Below, in pieces: positions 35,410-48,252 of a stretch of 64,000 nt of DNA. Position 1 is the stretch's first letter. Every line of letters begins with the position of its first letter. The position numbers and the translations under genes are program-made. This stretch comes from Trema orientale (taxonomy: Eukaryota > Streptophyta > Magnoliopsida > Rosales > Cannabaceae), in contig JXTC01000034.1 in NCBI GenBank assembly GCA_002914845.1, forward strand, positions 27,981 to 91,980, read 5' to 3'. Below the pieces are notes generated by a model. That model was not told the origin of the DNA. It was given only the letters and a program-made list of their open reading frames with translations, and ran no database searches.

Positions 35410-36940
35410 GCTTAGGAGAGAAAGAAGCAGAGCTTCTCTGTTTCACCCACTTAAACTCTGAAGTGTGACATTATGACATATGATAGTTTCAAGGAGAATG
35501 CCAATGCCATGATATGATGAAAATGGTCATGGACCTTGAGAGTCCCAACGTGATATTGTGATATTGAAAACGGAGCATGAAAATAATATTACCACCTAAA
35601 CTTAATTAATACGATGTGACGTTATGGTATGGTGTTTCAGATTTTTTGTTATGTCACAACACTGTTGTTTTAGTACCGTGTTAAACCACGGGATAAAATA
35701 GTAGTTGTAATCATTTTCTGATCCGATTAGTCATATTCAAAAGTTACAAGAAGCATAAAGTCTCTCTTACTGATATTGATTCATGCAATTACGTGCCCAT
35801 ATTAAACTGATTAAGCCTTTAATGGAACGTCTAGGAGTTAGGACTGATACCAATATCTACTGTTAGTGGCAATGAATGAATCACTAGCCAGTACCCACAA
35901 TAATAATAAATAAATAGCCAAAGACTCCTTAGAATTCCTTGAACATTTTTAACGTAAACCACATCTTTTGTGTCTAATTAATTTCTAGCAACCGAAAAAA
36001 AAAAATTTTGATGTAAGCGTATTAATATTCTTTTGTGGTTTTTAAAAAGATTTGGAACAAGTATTTCTGCTTCACTTTCTTTTCTTCTTCTTCCTTCTTT
36101 TTTTTTTTTTTTTAAATTAACATCTTTTAATATTTGGCTTTGGCCAACTTTGTTATGCAGTTTTTCTTTTACCTACAAAAGAAAAGGTTACATCCAATTC
36201 CAACCCAATATTAGAAGTTTCTTTTTTTCTTTTTTAATAATCGAAGTTTTCAGATTTAATCGCCTCCAGTTCCATGGGTCCTTTGTAGTTTGCTACGTCT
36301 ATGTAAGAACGACGTTAATGTAAAAGTGACATCAATAACAGCAACAACAAAAAATTGTAAAGAAAAAAATACAGTGACAATCATGCAAAACGACAAATAA
36401 TTTAAAAAACGACATAAGTAGACAAACAATTGAAGTTGAGACCTTGGATAGGAACTAGGATTTTATGTCCATGGTTCGTTCAAGAATTAGCTGCTTGAAA
36501 TGGATATAAGCCACTCTTTTATAAAATGCAATATTTCCCTTGAGAAAACCAAGATAGAAAAGACAGCCTAAATTTTAGGTTGCACTTGAAACCATTTGAA
36601 ACCAACTGATAAAACATATGTTATATTTTCACATATAAGTTGAGCTCATGTACATTTCCGATGCGAGATAAAACATCTTGTAACATACTAATCATATAAA
36701 AGTTCAGATCATAGCAAAGTCTACAATATACACCCATAACATGACAAAGACACAGAAGCTGCATTTCCATACATATTTGTAATGCCTACTCTTGCAGAAG
36801 AAAGCCACTTAGTGTTAATACTAGAGCCATTTCACAGATAGCTATAGGGTAAACAAAACACCAAAAAGCAAAACAAGTGGGGTATCTTGCTACATTTCAT
36901 TTCCACATGATTCCCCCATCAACTGCAACTTTCAGAAAAA
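35410..36940. other. Intergenic, REM B promoter and REM C 3' flank
   Basis: No gene is supported; short frames over T runs lack family features. Two AAACGACA words lie near 36390-36410. Sequence from about 36770 rightwards is the left end of the block duplicated at 43694. Confidence 0.55.
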
Positions 36941-36948
36941 CAAACAAG

Positions 36949-38812
36949 CTACTCTGTTTTAATACGCTTTGGTATTGGCTCAGCTGCATAGTCAGCAGCC
37001 CGATAGATCCAGACTTTGAGCACAATCTCCTTCTGTTCACTGATCAGCTCAAAAACACATACATCTCCTTCCTTCAAATTTTCGCTTGCTGCAAATGGAC
37101 CCCATCCTTGGCTTATTCTTACTCTACAAGCTGTGAAAGTGCACTTAGCTGGCCACCTTTGTTTCTCATTGTGAGCCTGAAGTTGAATGTCCGTCGAACA
37201 CCGGTCCAATACACCACGAAATAAACATAGCGGCTAATTAGTACCATGTGTATAGATAAGGATGTAAAAAGAGAACGGTGCATATAATTAAGCTAACCAC
37301 AATATTGCCTTTCATAATATATGGCTGCAAGATAAGCATGAAAGAAGGATTTCCGAGCTTCGGCACAATGGCAGCACGAACTGCTTTCTCAGTTTCTCTG
37401 GACATCTCTAATCTTCTCGATTTAGTGAAAGAGAGAGTTCTAGGAACAAGCATTTGATCAGCATCTTCTTCGATCATGCAAGACTTGTTGTAGCCTACTT
37501 TTGGTTTATTTCTTTTCGCATGAAAAAGACTTAGACTATTCACGGGAGAAGCACTTCTTTCTTGCTTTCTAGGCCTGTCCCTTTTCCATGGAGAGAAACT
37601 AGGTCGACCTTTCCTATAAGACTCTTGCTCGACATGTCCAATAATATTGAAGGCTTTGCTTTTAGAGGAACTTCCAATTTCATGAACTCTCCCAAATGAC
37701 TCTTCCTCAACATGTCCAATATTGTTGAAGGCTTTACTTTTAGAGGGACCTCCAACTTCATGGACTCTCCCAAAAGACTCTTCCTCAACATGTCCAATAT
37801 TGTTGGAGGCTTTGCTTTTAGAGAGACCTCCAACTTCATGAACTTTCCCAATAGACTTCTCCTCAACACTTCCAATAATGTTGAAGGCTTTGCTTTTAGA
37901 AGAACCGTGAAAAGTTGGAGGGTTCATATCCAAAATTTTAATACCAGCAGCCATAGAAGTAGCACTTCTACATTGCTTTCTAAGCCTGCCCCTTTTCCTT
38001 GGGGAGGAAATATTTTTACTTTTCTCAAAAGACTTGTGCTCAACTCGTCCAATATCGAAGGCTTTGCCTTTAGACGAACCACGAGAAGTTGGATCTAAAA
38101 TCTCCATACTATCATCATCACTCATATGTTCTTCATACTTATCAGACGAATCATGAGAAAATTGAGAATCAGACTCAAAACTTTCAACACTTTGATCATC
38201 ATTTGTATCCATCTCATTATCGTCTTCATCACTTTTATCCAAAATTTCAACACTAATTTGGTCATCATGATCTGCTGTGTCCTCCTCGTTGTGGTTGTCA
38301 AGATTTGGCTCTCCCATATCACTACCTGCTGGACCATGATTTGGATAGTCAATCTCAGAACCAATACCTTCACATATACGAACAGAGAACTCTGAACTCC
38401 CCTGGTATATAAATAGTACAATATTTCCATAACGGATAGAGTAATACTTCATAAATTCCTTAAAACCATCAAGAAGCCAAATATTCTTCTCCCTTTCTTT
38501 CTTCAATCTTACGTGCCAAGTTTTACCATCAGGAACAGTTAGGGTAGCAATCTCAGAAAGTTGTTCACCAAATATCATTGCAAACTTTGTTGGGATCCTC
38601 TAAATGTGCCACATTAAATTTAAAAGGATTAACCAAAAAATCAAAAACCAAAATAGTGAATAAACAAATCCAATAATCATGAATAGTCAAACAACTAGAT
38701 TAGTACACAGACTTTACTTTCTTTATCTAAGATAATAAAAATACTAATATCAAAAGCAAACATTAACAATGGCTAAGAATGGAAACCTCAACACTGACAT
38801 GGTTACACACAA

Positions 38813-38845
<33 letters not shown>

Positions 38846-39021
38846 AGACATAAAAACAAGCTGGAGAGACATAGAAACCTTACCATTTTATGCTCAAGAA
38901 TGTGCTTTTCAAGCATTACCGCAGCGAAAAGCGGCGGTGGTGTGGGTGGAGAATCCGACTGCCGGTGATGATTGCCACCAGGAGTCACTCTCCTTAAGCG
39001 GTTCCTCCTCATGGAAGCCAT
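36949..39021 (-). CDS. B3-domain (REM-like) protein, gene C, with damaged exon 3 start
   Basis: Exon 1 is 38884-39021 (MASMRRNRLRRVTPGG), exon 2 is 37298-38599 and the last exon is 36949 to about 37233. The total is about 574 aa. The first B3 domain (about 38-140) is intact, followed by an acidic stretch and a long linker with about four copies of a 26-residue repeat. The last exon keeps the second half of B3 domain 2 (LDRCSTDIQLQ to KRIKTE). Compared with D (44150-44180), about 50 bp holding the usual acceptor and the codons for HVPAEFARRHN are missing. An AG at 37234-37235 would restore a phase-0 join and add PLCLFRGV in place of the lost residues, but its branch-site context is weak. The gene may make a two-domain protein with an altered second B3, or only the first B3. 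Confidence 0.72.
37638..37949 (-). repeat. 78-bp in-frame minisatellite in REM C
   Basis: Units start at about 37638, 37716, 37794 and 37872, exactly 78 bp apart. Each encodes 26 residues of the type SKSKAFNNIGHVEEESFGRV plus HEVG. The two central units are nearly identical and the outer ones diverge. The paralogue D has only two units (44578 and 44656). The repeat lies in the linker between the B3 domains. Confidence 0.9.
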
Positions 39022-39029
39022 ACCATAGG

Positions 39030-40429
39030 AAGAGAGTAGCCAGAGTGTTGCTACTTGCTAGCTAGAATTTGATGGAGTGAATATGAAGAAAAGCCATTTG
39101 GAGACATGTATGTATGTCTGTGACAGTGTGAGAAAGTTCCAGTTATGTAATTAGAAGCAAGATTGTGTAGCTTGATATGACTATGCGGTCAACTAACATT
39201 GAGTGATCACGTTATAAAGCTGAAAAGTTTTCACAGGCTTTTGCTCTTTCCTTATATAGGGATGTGACTATTAAATGCTCCTTCTATTTGTATCTAGCTC
39301 ATTAACATATATAATTTTTATAATTTCAAAAAGAAAATTATGTACCTAATTAATATTACAGCCCTATCTTAGCCCCTAAACCAGTGATTATGTACTCTAA
39401 AGTATTCTTTCCTTTATGAAGTGATATTCATTTAACGTATATATTTTTTTCTCGAGAAATCAGTGTTAGGAGAACTAATATAATACTCACTTGGAAATTA
39501 ATTCCTACACAACTAATAAAGGATTTTTTTTCATTAATAAGTACATTGGGACTGATTTAAACTTACCCATGGCTATATTTCATCTAAACTTACCTTATTA
39601 TTTATAGAAACTAGTACAATAATTTACATATATTATATTTCTAAAACAGAAAAAGTATAAATCTAGTCAAGTCAAAGAATATATGCTAACTGGTTACATT
39701 TATAATTTTAACAAAAAATAGTTTACACTTATGGAGTATTTATGACATAATGAACAGTCCAATCAAATAGAATTACATTTATAAAATGCATCTCTAGTAC
39801 AAGCGATTATATGTTTATACAGTAGATTGTACAAGTATTTAAAGTGTACATCCAATCAAGTCTTTTCAGAGAAAGACAAAAAAAAAAAAAAAAAAAAAAA
39901 AAAAGAAGAAGTCAGTAAATTCCATATGCTTATTTGTAAATAGAATCCAGGCGAATCCTACCTAAAGATGATGGAGATTTGATTGCTCTCATACAATAAT
40001 TTAACAAGATGTGGACTATTCATTACATTACATTTATGAATATCTATTAATATATGTTTCCAATTCCTAAATCCATTTAGGTGGATTATGCTAATAATGA
40101 CTTTATAGAAGAAGCTTATTCATTGATAAACTCTTAAAAACGGGTATTTCAATTAAAGGAAATATTTTTATGAGGCGGTTTTAGAATCCTTAGAAGTTAG
40201 AATGTCGAAAGAGCATTTCTTCATAAATACATGGATAGTTAACAAAGGGACTGTGCTTTAATTTTGATTTATTACTCTACTTTAAAGACCTTTATATCAG
40301 AATTAATTTACAATAAATGGTATACTTATGATAAAGACTAAAAGAGGGGCAGATCAATTCGGTCAAATATCTCCTGGGAAAGAGATTATTATCAACATAC
40401 AAACAATAATAATATTTAAAAACGAATCA
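39030..40429. other. Intergenic, REM C promoter
   Basis: No gene. This stretch aligns with 45880-47400 in the second block. A poly-A run lies at 39880-39904 where the second block holds a SINE-like insert nearby. Confidence 0.6.
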
Positions 40430-41010
40430 ACGTGAAAATGACAACCACAGCAAGAAACGACACCGTGGTATAAACAGCGGCTATATTAATAAAGAAGACA
40501 TAAACTTAAAAGACGACAACAAATACAAAGGGACATAAAATTATGAAAACGACAAGAATATAAAAACAATAGTGGAGAGGATAAACAACAACAATACCAT
40601 GCCACTAGCATAATAACGACAAGAACCTAGAAATTGAGGTAAAAATTGAAACGACAGAAAATTTAACGACATTAATGTAATACTACAATAATATTTGGAT
40701 AAACGACAGCAACACTAGACAAAACGACAACGTATGACAAAACTATTGCAAAACGACATCAACAAAAAACAGACACTAACGACAAACGACAACATTTAAA
40801 ATTATCTACAAAAAATGCTAACGGAAGTTAACCTCAAGTCCTCAGCAGCTACAGATAATATATTAAGATAATTATATTTAAAATTGAACATGTAAAAAAT
40901 AGAATAAAAAAAGGGGTATCAACATAAAAACGAGGAGATTCAAAAACGACAACAACATATAAAAGCTCAAAAACCTGTAAAACTACAACCACCCTTAAAA
41001 ACGACATCAA
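40430..41010 (+). repeat. ACGACA-rich field, copy 1
   Basis: The word ACGACA, mostly as AAACGACA, occurs 13 times in about 580 bp, all on the plus strand, at irregular spacing of about 10-150 bp. Sequence between the words is AT-rich and not itself repeated. A sister field lies at 47430-47880 in the duplicated block. It is not coding. It may be the subterminal repeat zone of a decayed CACTA-type transposon, but no CACTA ends were found. Confidence 0.6.
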
Positions 41011-41371
41011 CTAAATCATTGATTTATGAAAAGAGCTTTTGGCAGCGTTGTCTTGGTCCCTGAAACACGGTTGAAATGCATTCTTTTCTGTTTCCAAAAT
41101 GCAATCCATCATTTGAAGTTTCCAGCCACAAAAAAAAAAAAAAGGCAACTTTCATTTGAAGATCATAAAAGAAAAACCAAATTGGAGAAGACCAAAAGCT
41201 AAAATTCAAACATTATATTGCATAATAACACATTGAAACACAAATGTCACCAAAACTTCCTGAACTATATAATTAAACGAAAAAAAAAAAAAGAACAAAA
41301 CTTAGAACTAAGACGAGACTTTTTGAGTGGTGAGCCATATCAACTAAAAAAATTACACCCATATAGTTGTT

Positions 41372-42920
41372 TTACCGGCCTGCATAATCAGCCACGCGAT
41401 ACATCCACACTTTGAGCACAATAATCTTTGAGTTAATCAGCTCAAAGACACAAACATCTCCTTCTTCCAAGTAATTTTCCCTTAAAAATCTACCCCAACC
41501 TTTCTCTAATCTCTTAGAACATGAGCTTGGATAACCATTACTTGTAACAACGCGTTGCTCTCCATTAGGAGCTTCAAGTGTTATGAGTTCAGAACTGTTT
41601 GGCAAGTACTTCCTCGCAAAATCCGCCGGCACATACTGCTCAAGAAAGAATCACATTACAAATGAAAACAGACATGAGCTAGTGAACTCAATGTGTCAAT
41701 AGAAAAGGCTTTAAAAACCAAAAATGCGTAACTACTAACGAGCTCACCACATAGGTTTTGTTATGCGGCTTTATGATAATCATGAAAGACGGATTATTAA
41801 GCTTGTTCATTGTGGCAGCTTGGATGGCCTTCTTATTTTCCCGTGGCTTCGCAAATCTTCTGTTCTTGTTTTTATGACGTAAACTTTTCGGTACAAAGAA
41901 ATCTTCACCATCTTCTTGTGTCACCAGAATATTGCGTTGGCTTGTCTTCTCACTCATTTTCTGTTTACCTTTCCTCAATATGTTGATTCTGTCCATTTCA
42001 GATTGGCTTGACTGATCTAATTCACACCTTTGGCTCCTAGTTTTCTCATAGGAATTTCCCAATTTAGGGGAACCAAATGAAGGCCTTCCAATACTCCTCT
42101 TGGAGAAACACTTTCGAATAGTTTTAGAGGAACCAATGTTGGAGGTGAAAGGCTTGGCATTAAAAATGTCAGCTCTCTCTTCACTGTCTTCGTCTGTGTC
42201 TTCATCATTTTGGTTAATAAAATCAGATTCCGCATCACTGCTTTGATCATCAGATGGGTATTCAATCTGACAGCCGGTAACATTATGAAATATCATGACA
42301 CGAAACTTAGAGTTCCCTTCATATCTGAATACTAAGGAGTAGCCAAAATCAATGGAATAATATTCCACAAATTCATGCCAACCATCAAGAAACCAGATCA
42401 TGTTATTCTTGCTAGATTTCTTGATCCCAACTCGCCAAGTGCAACCATTAGGAGCTATAAGAGTAGCAACTGTTGACAATTCGACACCGAACTCGGCCGA
42501 AAACTCCTCAGGGAGCAACTGAATTTTCAATATTAAGTTGGGGAAAAAAAAAAAAAAGAAATACTTGGTTAAAAAGTTAAAAGCAAAATTGCAGTATATA
42601 CATATTTGGCAAAAGTATAATGACTGACAACATATGTATAAAGGACATTATATGGAGATATACACAGCTAGATGAGAATAGTATACTGATATTATATCTT
42701 TTCCACTGAAAAATATAAAATCCTGAACGTAACATGCGGTATAAATAACTTGAGTGACAAGGAAGTGAAGAAGCAAACATCTTTTTACCAGTTTTCGGTC
42801 AAGAATGGTGGACCGAATCATTAGCTTGAAGAATTGAGAGGGTGATATTCTTGTCGGCCGGCGAAGACCGCCCCTAGACTGCCCCACTCTTCTCCGGACA
42901 TACCTTCGTGTAGGCGGCAT
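41372..42920 (-). CDS. B3-domain (REM-like) DNA-binding protein, gene E
   Basis: Three phase-0 exons: 42789-42920, 41748-42518 and 41372-41635, for 388 aa. The start MPPTRRYVRRRVGQSRGG is chosen because the paralogue F begins identically (MPPTRRN) and there is a basic, NLS-like N-terminus; a longer frame upstream is not conserved. The first B3 is at about 28-135 (FFKLMIRSTIL, LLPEEFS, IWFLDGWHEF, YSIDFGYSLVFRY). An acidic linker follows, then the second B3 at about 283-388 (NPSFMIIIKP, YVPADFARKYL, GWGRF, GDVCVFEL). It forms a subgroup with F, distinct from A-D, and lacks the 78-bp repeat. It lies upstream of C in the ancestral block. Intact. Confidence 0.86.
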
Positions 42921-42924
42921 GAGA

Positions 42925-43560
42925 AACCAGGATGGCTTCGAATGAAAGGGAACAATATCAGAGAAGATGCATGGATTTGAGAAGCAGAGGAAAGCAGAGG
43001 CCTCTGCTTTTATAAGCAAATGAAATTGAACGTCGTCCTAGGACTTTGTTACGTCCTTGGAAAAAAACAATTCAACGTACTTTCCTACTCTAATTATTTA
43101 ATAATGATGGAGCCTTAAAACAAAAAGGATGCAATCACATTATTTTTAGCACCAAATACCAAGAGTTCCTTTCAAATTTGACGTGTTTATTAATTTTTTT
43201 TTTTTCGCCTGGATTTTATATTTGGTACTATGTTTTGCTCGGAAAGCTGAAAAGATCTTAAGTTTATTATAGTAATCTGAATAAATGAGGTCAATAAAGT
43301 ATTAATTTCTTCACCTTTCATTTTCCAATTGCTACAGCTTTTGCCAACATTGTTTGGTTTATGGCCAATGCCTATCCCACCACTTGATAATGACTTCATT
43401 TTCTATACTAAGCAAGCAGCGTACTTACTGTTGCTATTACATTCCAAATTGCCAAAAAGAGTGATAATATTGTGCATATACACGCTTTAAGGGAAGCAAC
43501 CAATAATTACAATTACTCTAATGAAGAAAATGCATTTGGTTAAAAGATGGTAGTGATGAG
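42925..43560. other. Intergenic, REM E promoter and GLR 3' flank copy
   Basis: No gene. From about 43190 it aligns with the GLR 3' flank near 50040-50700, except that the solo LTR at 50065-50399 is absent here. This is the empty site. Confidence 0.65.
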
Positions 43561-43693
43561 GTTAGGCGTTCTCAAAATTATCGGGACTTTTACTTGGTGA
43601 TTCAACATATCTTTGTTTGGAATTGTTTATTGCTTCATATTGTCCAGTGCTTCTATTTGAGGAGGCTATTTCAACATATCTTTGTTTGGAATC
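43561..43693 (-). pseudogene. GLR 3'-end fragment at the block-duplication junction
   Basis: This stretch aligns with 50713-50840, the stop codon and last ~110 coding bases of the intact GLR gene (shared words GGTTAGGCGTTCTCA, TTTGAGGAGGCTATTTCA). The homology stops at about 43672. A short repeat of CAACATATCTTTGTTTGGAA follows, and then the REM C/D 3' flank begins. It is a truncated copy left by the tandem duplication. Confidence 0.85.
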
Positions 43694-43883
43694 GTCGCAT
43701 AAATGTTTGTAATGCCTACTCTTGCAAAACAAAACCACTTAGTGCTAATACTAGAGCCATTTCACAGTTAGCTATAGCAGTAAACAAAACACCAAAAGCC
43801 AAAACAAGTGGGGGTACGTATCATGCTACATTTCTTCTACGCATAATTCCCCATCAACTGCTACCTTCAAAAAATCAAACAAG

Positions 43884-45756
43884 CTACTCTATTTTAATAC
43901 GCTTTGGTAGCAGCTCAACTGCATAGTCAGCAGCCCGATAGATCCAGACTTTGAGCAAAATCTCCTTCGGCTTGCTGATCAGCTCAAAAATACATACATC
44001 TTCTTCCTTCAAATTTTTGCTTGCTGCAAATGGTCCCCATCTTTGGCTTATTCTTGCTCTAGAAGCTGTAAGAGTGAACTTAGCAGGCCAACTTTTTTTC
44101 TCATTGTGAGCCTGAAGTTGAATCTCTGTCGAAGAACACCGGTCCAAATTATGCCTCCTTGCAAATTCAGCAGGCACATGCTAATAATCAAAGTCACCGA
44201 GAAATAAACATAGCACCTAATTAGTGTCATGTGTACAGAGAAGAATTTCAAAAGAGAATGGTACATATAATTAAGCTTACCACACTACTGTTTTTTGTAA
44301 TATATGGCTGCAAGATAAGCATGAAAGAAGGATTTCCAAGCTTGGACGCAGTGGCAGCACCAACCGCTTTCTCAGTTTCCTTAGACATCACCAGTCTTTT
44401 TGATTCAGTGAAAGAGAGATTTCTAGGAACAAGCATTTGATCCGCGTCTTCTTTGTCATCTGTCGAGCGAGACTTGTTGTAGCTTTCTTTTGGTTTACTT
44501 CTTTTCACAGAAACTGGACTTGGACTATCCATGGGAGCAGCACTTCTTTCTTCCCATAAGACTTTTGCTCAATATGTCCAATAGTATGGAAGGCATTGCT
44601 TTTGGAGGAAACTCCAACTTCATGAACTCTCCCAAAATACTTTTGCTCAAAATGTCCAATATTATTGAAGGCTTTGCTTTTAGAGGAACCGCAAAAAGTT
44701 CGAGGGTTCGTATTCAAAATTGTAACACTATCCTCATCTCTTGTATGCTCCTTATGCTTATCAACACCAGCCATGGAAGTAGCAATTCTGCCTTGCTTTC
44801 TAAGCTTGCCCCTTTTCCTTGGAGAGGAAACATTTTGAACTTTCTCAAAAGACTTCCGTTCAACTCGTCCAATATCGAAGGCTTGGCTTTTAGATGAACG
44901 ATGAGAAGTTGGAGATTGGATGTATAAAATTTCAATACTATCATCATCACTTGTTTGTTCTTCATGCTTATCAGACGAACTAAAAGAAAATTGAGATTCA
45001 GAATCGAAATTTTCGACACTTTGCTCAGTTTTGTCATGATTCTCGTTATTTTTGTCAAGATTAGGCTCACCATGACCACTTGTTGGACCATGACTTGGTT
45101 AGTCAATCTCAGAACCAATGCCTTCACATATACGAACAGAGAACGCCGAACTCCCTTGGTATATGAATATCAAAATCTGTCCAAAGTGGATAGAGTAATA
45201 GTTCATAAATTCCTTCAAACCATCAAGAAGCCAAATCTTCTCCCTTTCTTTCTCCAATATTACTTGCCAACTTCTACCATCAGGAACAGTTAGGGTAGCA
45301 ACCTCAGTAAGTTGTTCACCAAATATCATTTCAAACTTTGTTGGGATCTTCTAAATGTGCGACATTAAATTTAAAAGGATTAACCGAAAAATCTAAAACT
45401 GAAATAATGAATAAACAGATCCAATAATCATGAACCATCAAACAACTAGATTTTTTCATAGATTTAACTTTCTTAATCTAGATAATAATATTAAGATAAC
45501 AAAAAAAAAGAAAAATATGAGCAATGACAGAGAATATATGGAAACCAGAATACTGTCATGGTTGCACACATGTTAAACATAAAACCAAGCTAGAGAGGCA
45601 GAAAAGCTTTACCATTACATGTTCAAGAATGTGCTTTTCAATCATTACCGCAGCGAAAAGTGGGGGTGGTGTGGCCAGAGAATCCGATTGCTGGTGATGA
45701 TTGCCATCAGGAGTCACTCTCCTTAGGTGATTCCTTCTTCTCATATTGGAAGCCAT
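43884..45756 (-). pseudogene. REM-like gene D, broken paralogue of C
   Basis: Exon borders match gene C: 45613-45756, 44281-45350 and 43884-44180. Exon 1 (MASNMRRRNHLRRV), the first B3 domain and the last exon (HVPAEFARRHNLDRCSS to KRIKIE, with a normal acceptor) are well preserved. Exon 2 is broken: a TAA stands at 45099-45101 where C has TAT (in GSEIDY), and about 50 bp are deleted near 44556, which shifts the frame before the MDSPSPVSVKRS segment. A product could at most hold the first B3 domain. D keeps the exon 3 start that C has lost, so the two paralogues are damaged in different places. Two 78-bp units are present. Confidence 0.85.
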
Positions 45757-45769
45757 GGGAAGAGAGCAA

Positions 45770-47429
45770 AGAGTTGCTAGATGTGGACTGAAGGAGAAGA
45801 AAAGCAAAGCACAGCAGGTTATTACTACCTTAGAAGACCATTTCATATTATGGAGACAAGTATGTGATTGTGTGACAGTGTGAGAAAGTTCCAGCTACGT
45901 AAGAAGCAAGATTTTCTAGCTTGATAAGACTATGGGGCCAACTAACATTAAGTAATCACACTACAAGGCTGAAAAGTTTTCAGAGGCCTTTGCTCTTTCT
46001 ATTTATAGGGATAGGAACGTTAGTTTCTTCATGCTTTAATTTGTCATCACTCGCCAGTAAGCAGTACTGTTAAATGCTTGTTCTATTTATATCTTGGTCA
46101 TTTATATAAATTATGTATAATTTCAGAAGAGAAAAATTGGAGCTCATTAATAGTACACCCCTAAACCAGTGGTTATCGAACGTGATACATTTCTCTTGAG
46201 AATGAAAATAGTGTTGAAGAACTAACATAAATCTCATTTGGGAAATTAATGACCGTCAAACTGATGAAATTAGCTAGATTTTCCGTCTTTTTTTTTTGCT
46301 ATCTTTTCTGTACTTCATCTAAACTTACCTTCTTATATCTCAAGAGTAGAAAAAGAATATAGGCCTATTTCTTAGAAAAATTTATATGACATTTCAAGGG
46401 TAGAAAAAGTCAAGTCTTTTCAGATGAAGAAAAAAATCTAGTCAAGTCTATAAGCCTATTTCTAACTAACCAATAAAATTATAAAGCCAAGTACAACTAT
46501 ATTTATATTATAATATCTCTGGTACTAGCCAATTTATGCTTATACAATAGATTAATATACAAGCATCTAAAGTGTACATATATAATTAAGTCTTTTCAAA
46601 GAAACGCCTTGTGTGTACCTCAGTTGGTCAGGAGACTGCGTTAAGACAGTCTCAAGTTCAAGTTTGAGGGAGATTAGAGATTTTTTTTGAAAAAATTTGC
46701 TACCAAGGCCACGTCCTGACCAAGGGATGACCACTCTTTATAGAATACTCGATAAATATTTTACATTAGAATCCACGTGAGCCATATGCTAATGCAACCA
46801 TGTAAGTCATACAATATAGAGGAGGGAGATTGGTTGATTTTATATGCTACCTGAGAATTTAGCAAAATGTGGAGTATATTCATTACTATACTTTAAATAC
46901 TTTTTATGTTTCCAATTCCTATATCCATTAACAATGACTTCATAAAAGAAGTTTTTTTGTTGTGAATCTTTTAATATTCTCTTGTGATCCTCATTCATTG
47001 CTAAACTCTTGAAGACGGGTATTTCAATGGTTTTTTTCTTTCATTTTTTAAAGGAAAATAACGATTTTCTATTAGTCGTTCTTTATTTCAATTTATAATT
47101 TTTGTTTCCTGAAATATAAAGATTATTCTTCGTCTAGACATTATTATATATATATATATACACAAAGATATTTGATAAAGCAGTTTTAGAACGCTTAGAA
47201 ATTAGAATGTCTAGAGAGCTTTTCTACTTTTCTTCATAAATGCATGGATATTAACAAATGGAGTGCGCTTTAGTTTTGATTTATGACTCAAATTTAGAAA
47301 ACATTATAACAGAATTAATTTGCAATTAATTTTTTCATTATGGTAAAAACTAAAAGAGGCCCAGATCAATTCCATCAAATATCTCCCGTGAAAGAGATAT
47401 AATTATCAACATAGAGAAACAATAATAAT
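45770..47429. other. Intergenic, REM D promoter
   Basis: No gene. It aligns with 39030-40430, apart from the SINE-like insert at 46607-46760. Confidence 0.6.
46607..46760 (+). mobile_element. SINE-like insert (tRNA-derived)
   Basis: A plus-strand A-box-like TACCTCAGTTGGTC is followed at normal spacing by a B-box-like AGTTCAAGTTTGA. The insert is absent at the matching place of the first block (about 39868). The target duplication and exact ends are not clear. It is a different family from the SINEs at 4827 and 7330. Confidence 0.55.
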
Positions 47430-47880
47430 ACTTTTAAAACGACATCAACGTGGAAATGAGAAACACACCAATAAACGACATCGTGGTATAATAACGACTT
47501 CATTAGTCTAAACGACATAAACATAAAAGTACATATATAAAGTTATGGAAACGACAATAATATGAAAACAATACTGAGGGAAAACGAGAACAATACCATG
47601 CCATTAGCGTAATAACGACAAGATCCCAGAAGTTGGTGTAAACATTTAAGACGACAGAAAAATTGACGACATCAATATAAAACTACAGTGAAATTGAAAA
47701 CCACAGCAACATTAAAACGATACTGGCGACAAACATTTAAAATGACTTAAAACACAAACGAAGTAAACCTCAAGTCCTCAAAGGACGAGAACGAATACTA
47801 AAAGGACCAAAAAGGACAATAAACATATAAAAGGACAAAAAAACTAAAAAACGACACCAACCCTGAAAAACGACATCAAC
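47430..47880 (+). repeat. ACGACA-rich field, copy 2
   Basis: ACGACA occurs nine times in about 450 bp on the plus strand. It is the duplicated partner of 40430-41010; several words align one to one (for example near the shared AACGACATCAAC at the end of each field), others have decayed. Confidence 0.6.
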
Positions 47881-48252
47881 TAAATCATTGGCCTATGAAG
47901 AGGTGGCAGCGTTGTCTTGGTCCCTAAAATACGGTTGAAAAGCGGTTCTTTATTTTTCAAAAATGCATTCTTTCATTTAAAGTAACCAGGGGGAAAATTT
48001 TTCATTTAAATTTACTAAAAAAAAAATCTGAGAAGTCTAAAAACCTGAAGTTCATACATTATATTGCATAATAGCACATGCTGCACATCAGAACAAAAAT
48101 GTCACTTAGATTCTTGGAGTACCGAGACATATCAGCTAAGAAAAAAATTACACCAAAAGCAAAATAAAAGGGTAGAAATGTCGTTGAAATCTTTTGCTCA
48201 TAGTTCCGCTGAAACTACAACTCTAATTTAGAAATTAGCTTCAAAGAGTAGT

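Noticed and set aside
37638-37949. Regular 78-bp repeats, considered as a CRISPR-like array
   Set aside because: There are no spacers, the units are contiguous and keep a protein frame, and the genome is a plant's.
37712-38098. A 128-codon plus-strand frame opposite REM C
   Set aside because: It is the shadow of the in-frame 78-bp repeat on the other strand; it has no start context or family features of its own.
38808-38846. CA/TA microsatellite in intron 1 of REM C, considered as a regulatory site
   Set aside because: It is an ordinary dinucleotide repeat with no counterpart in the paralogue D.
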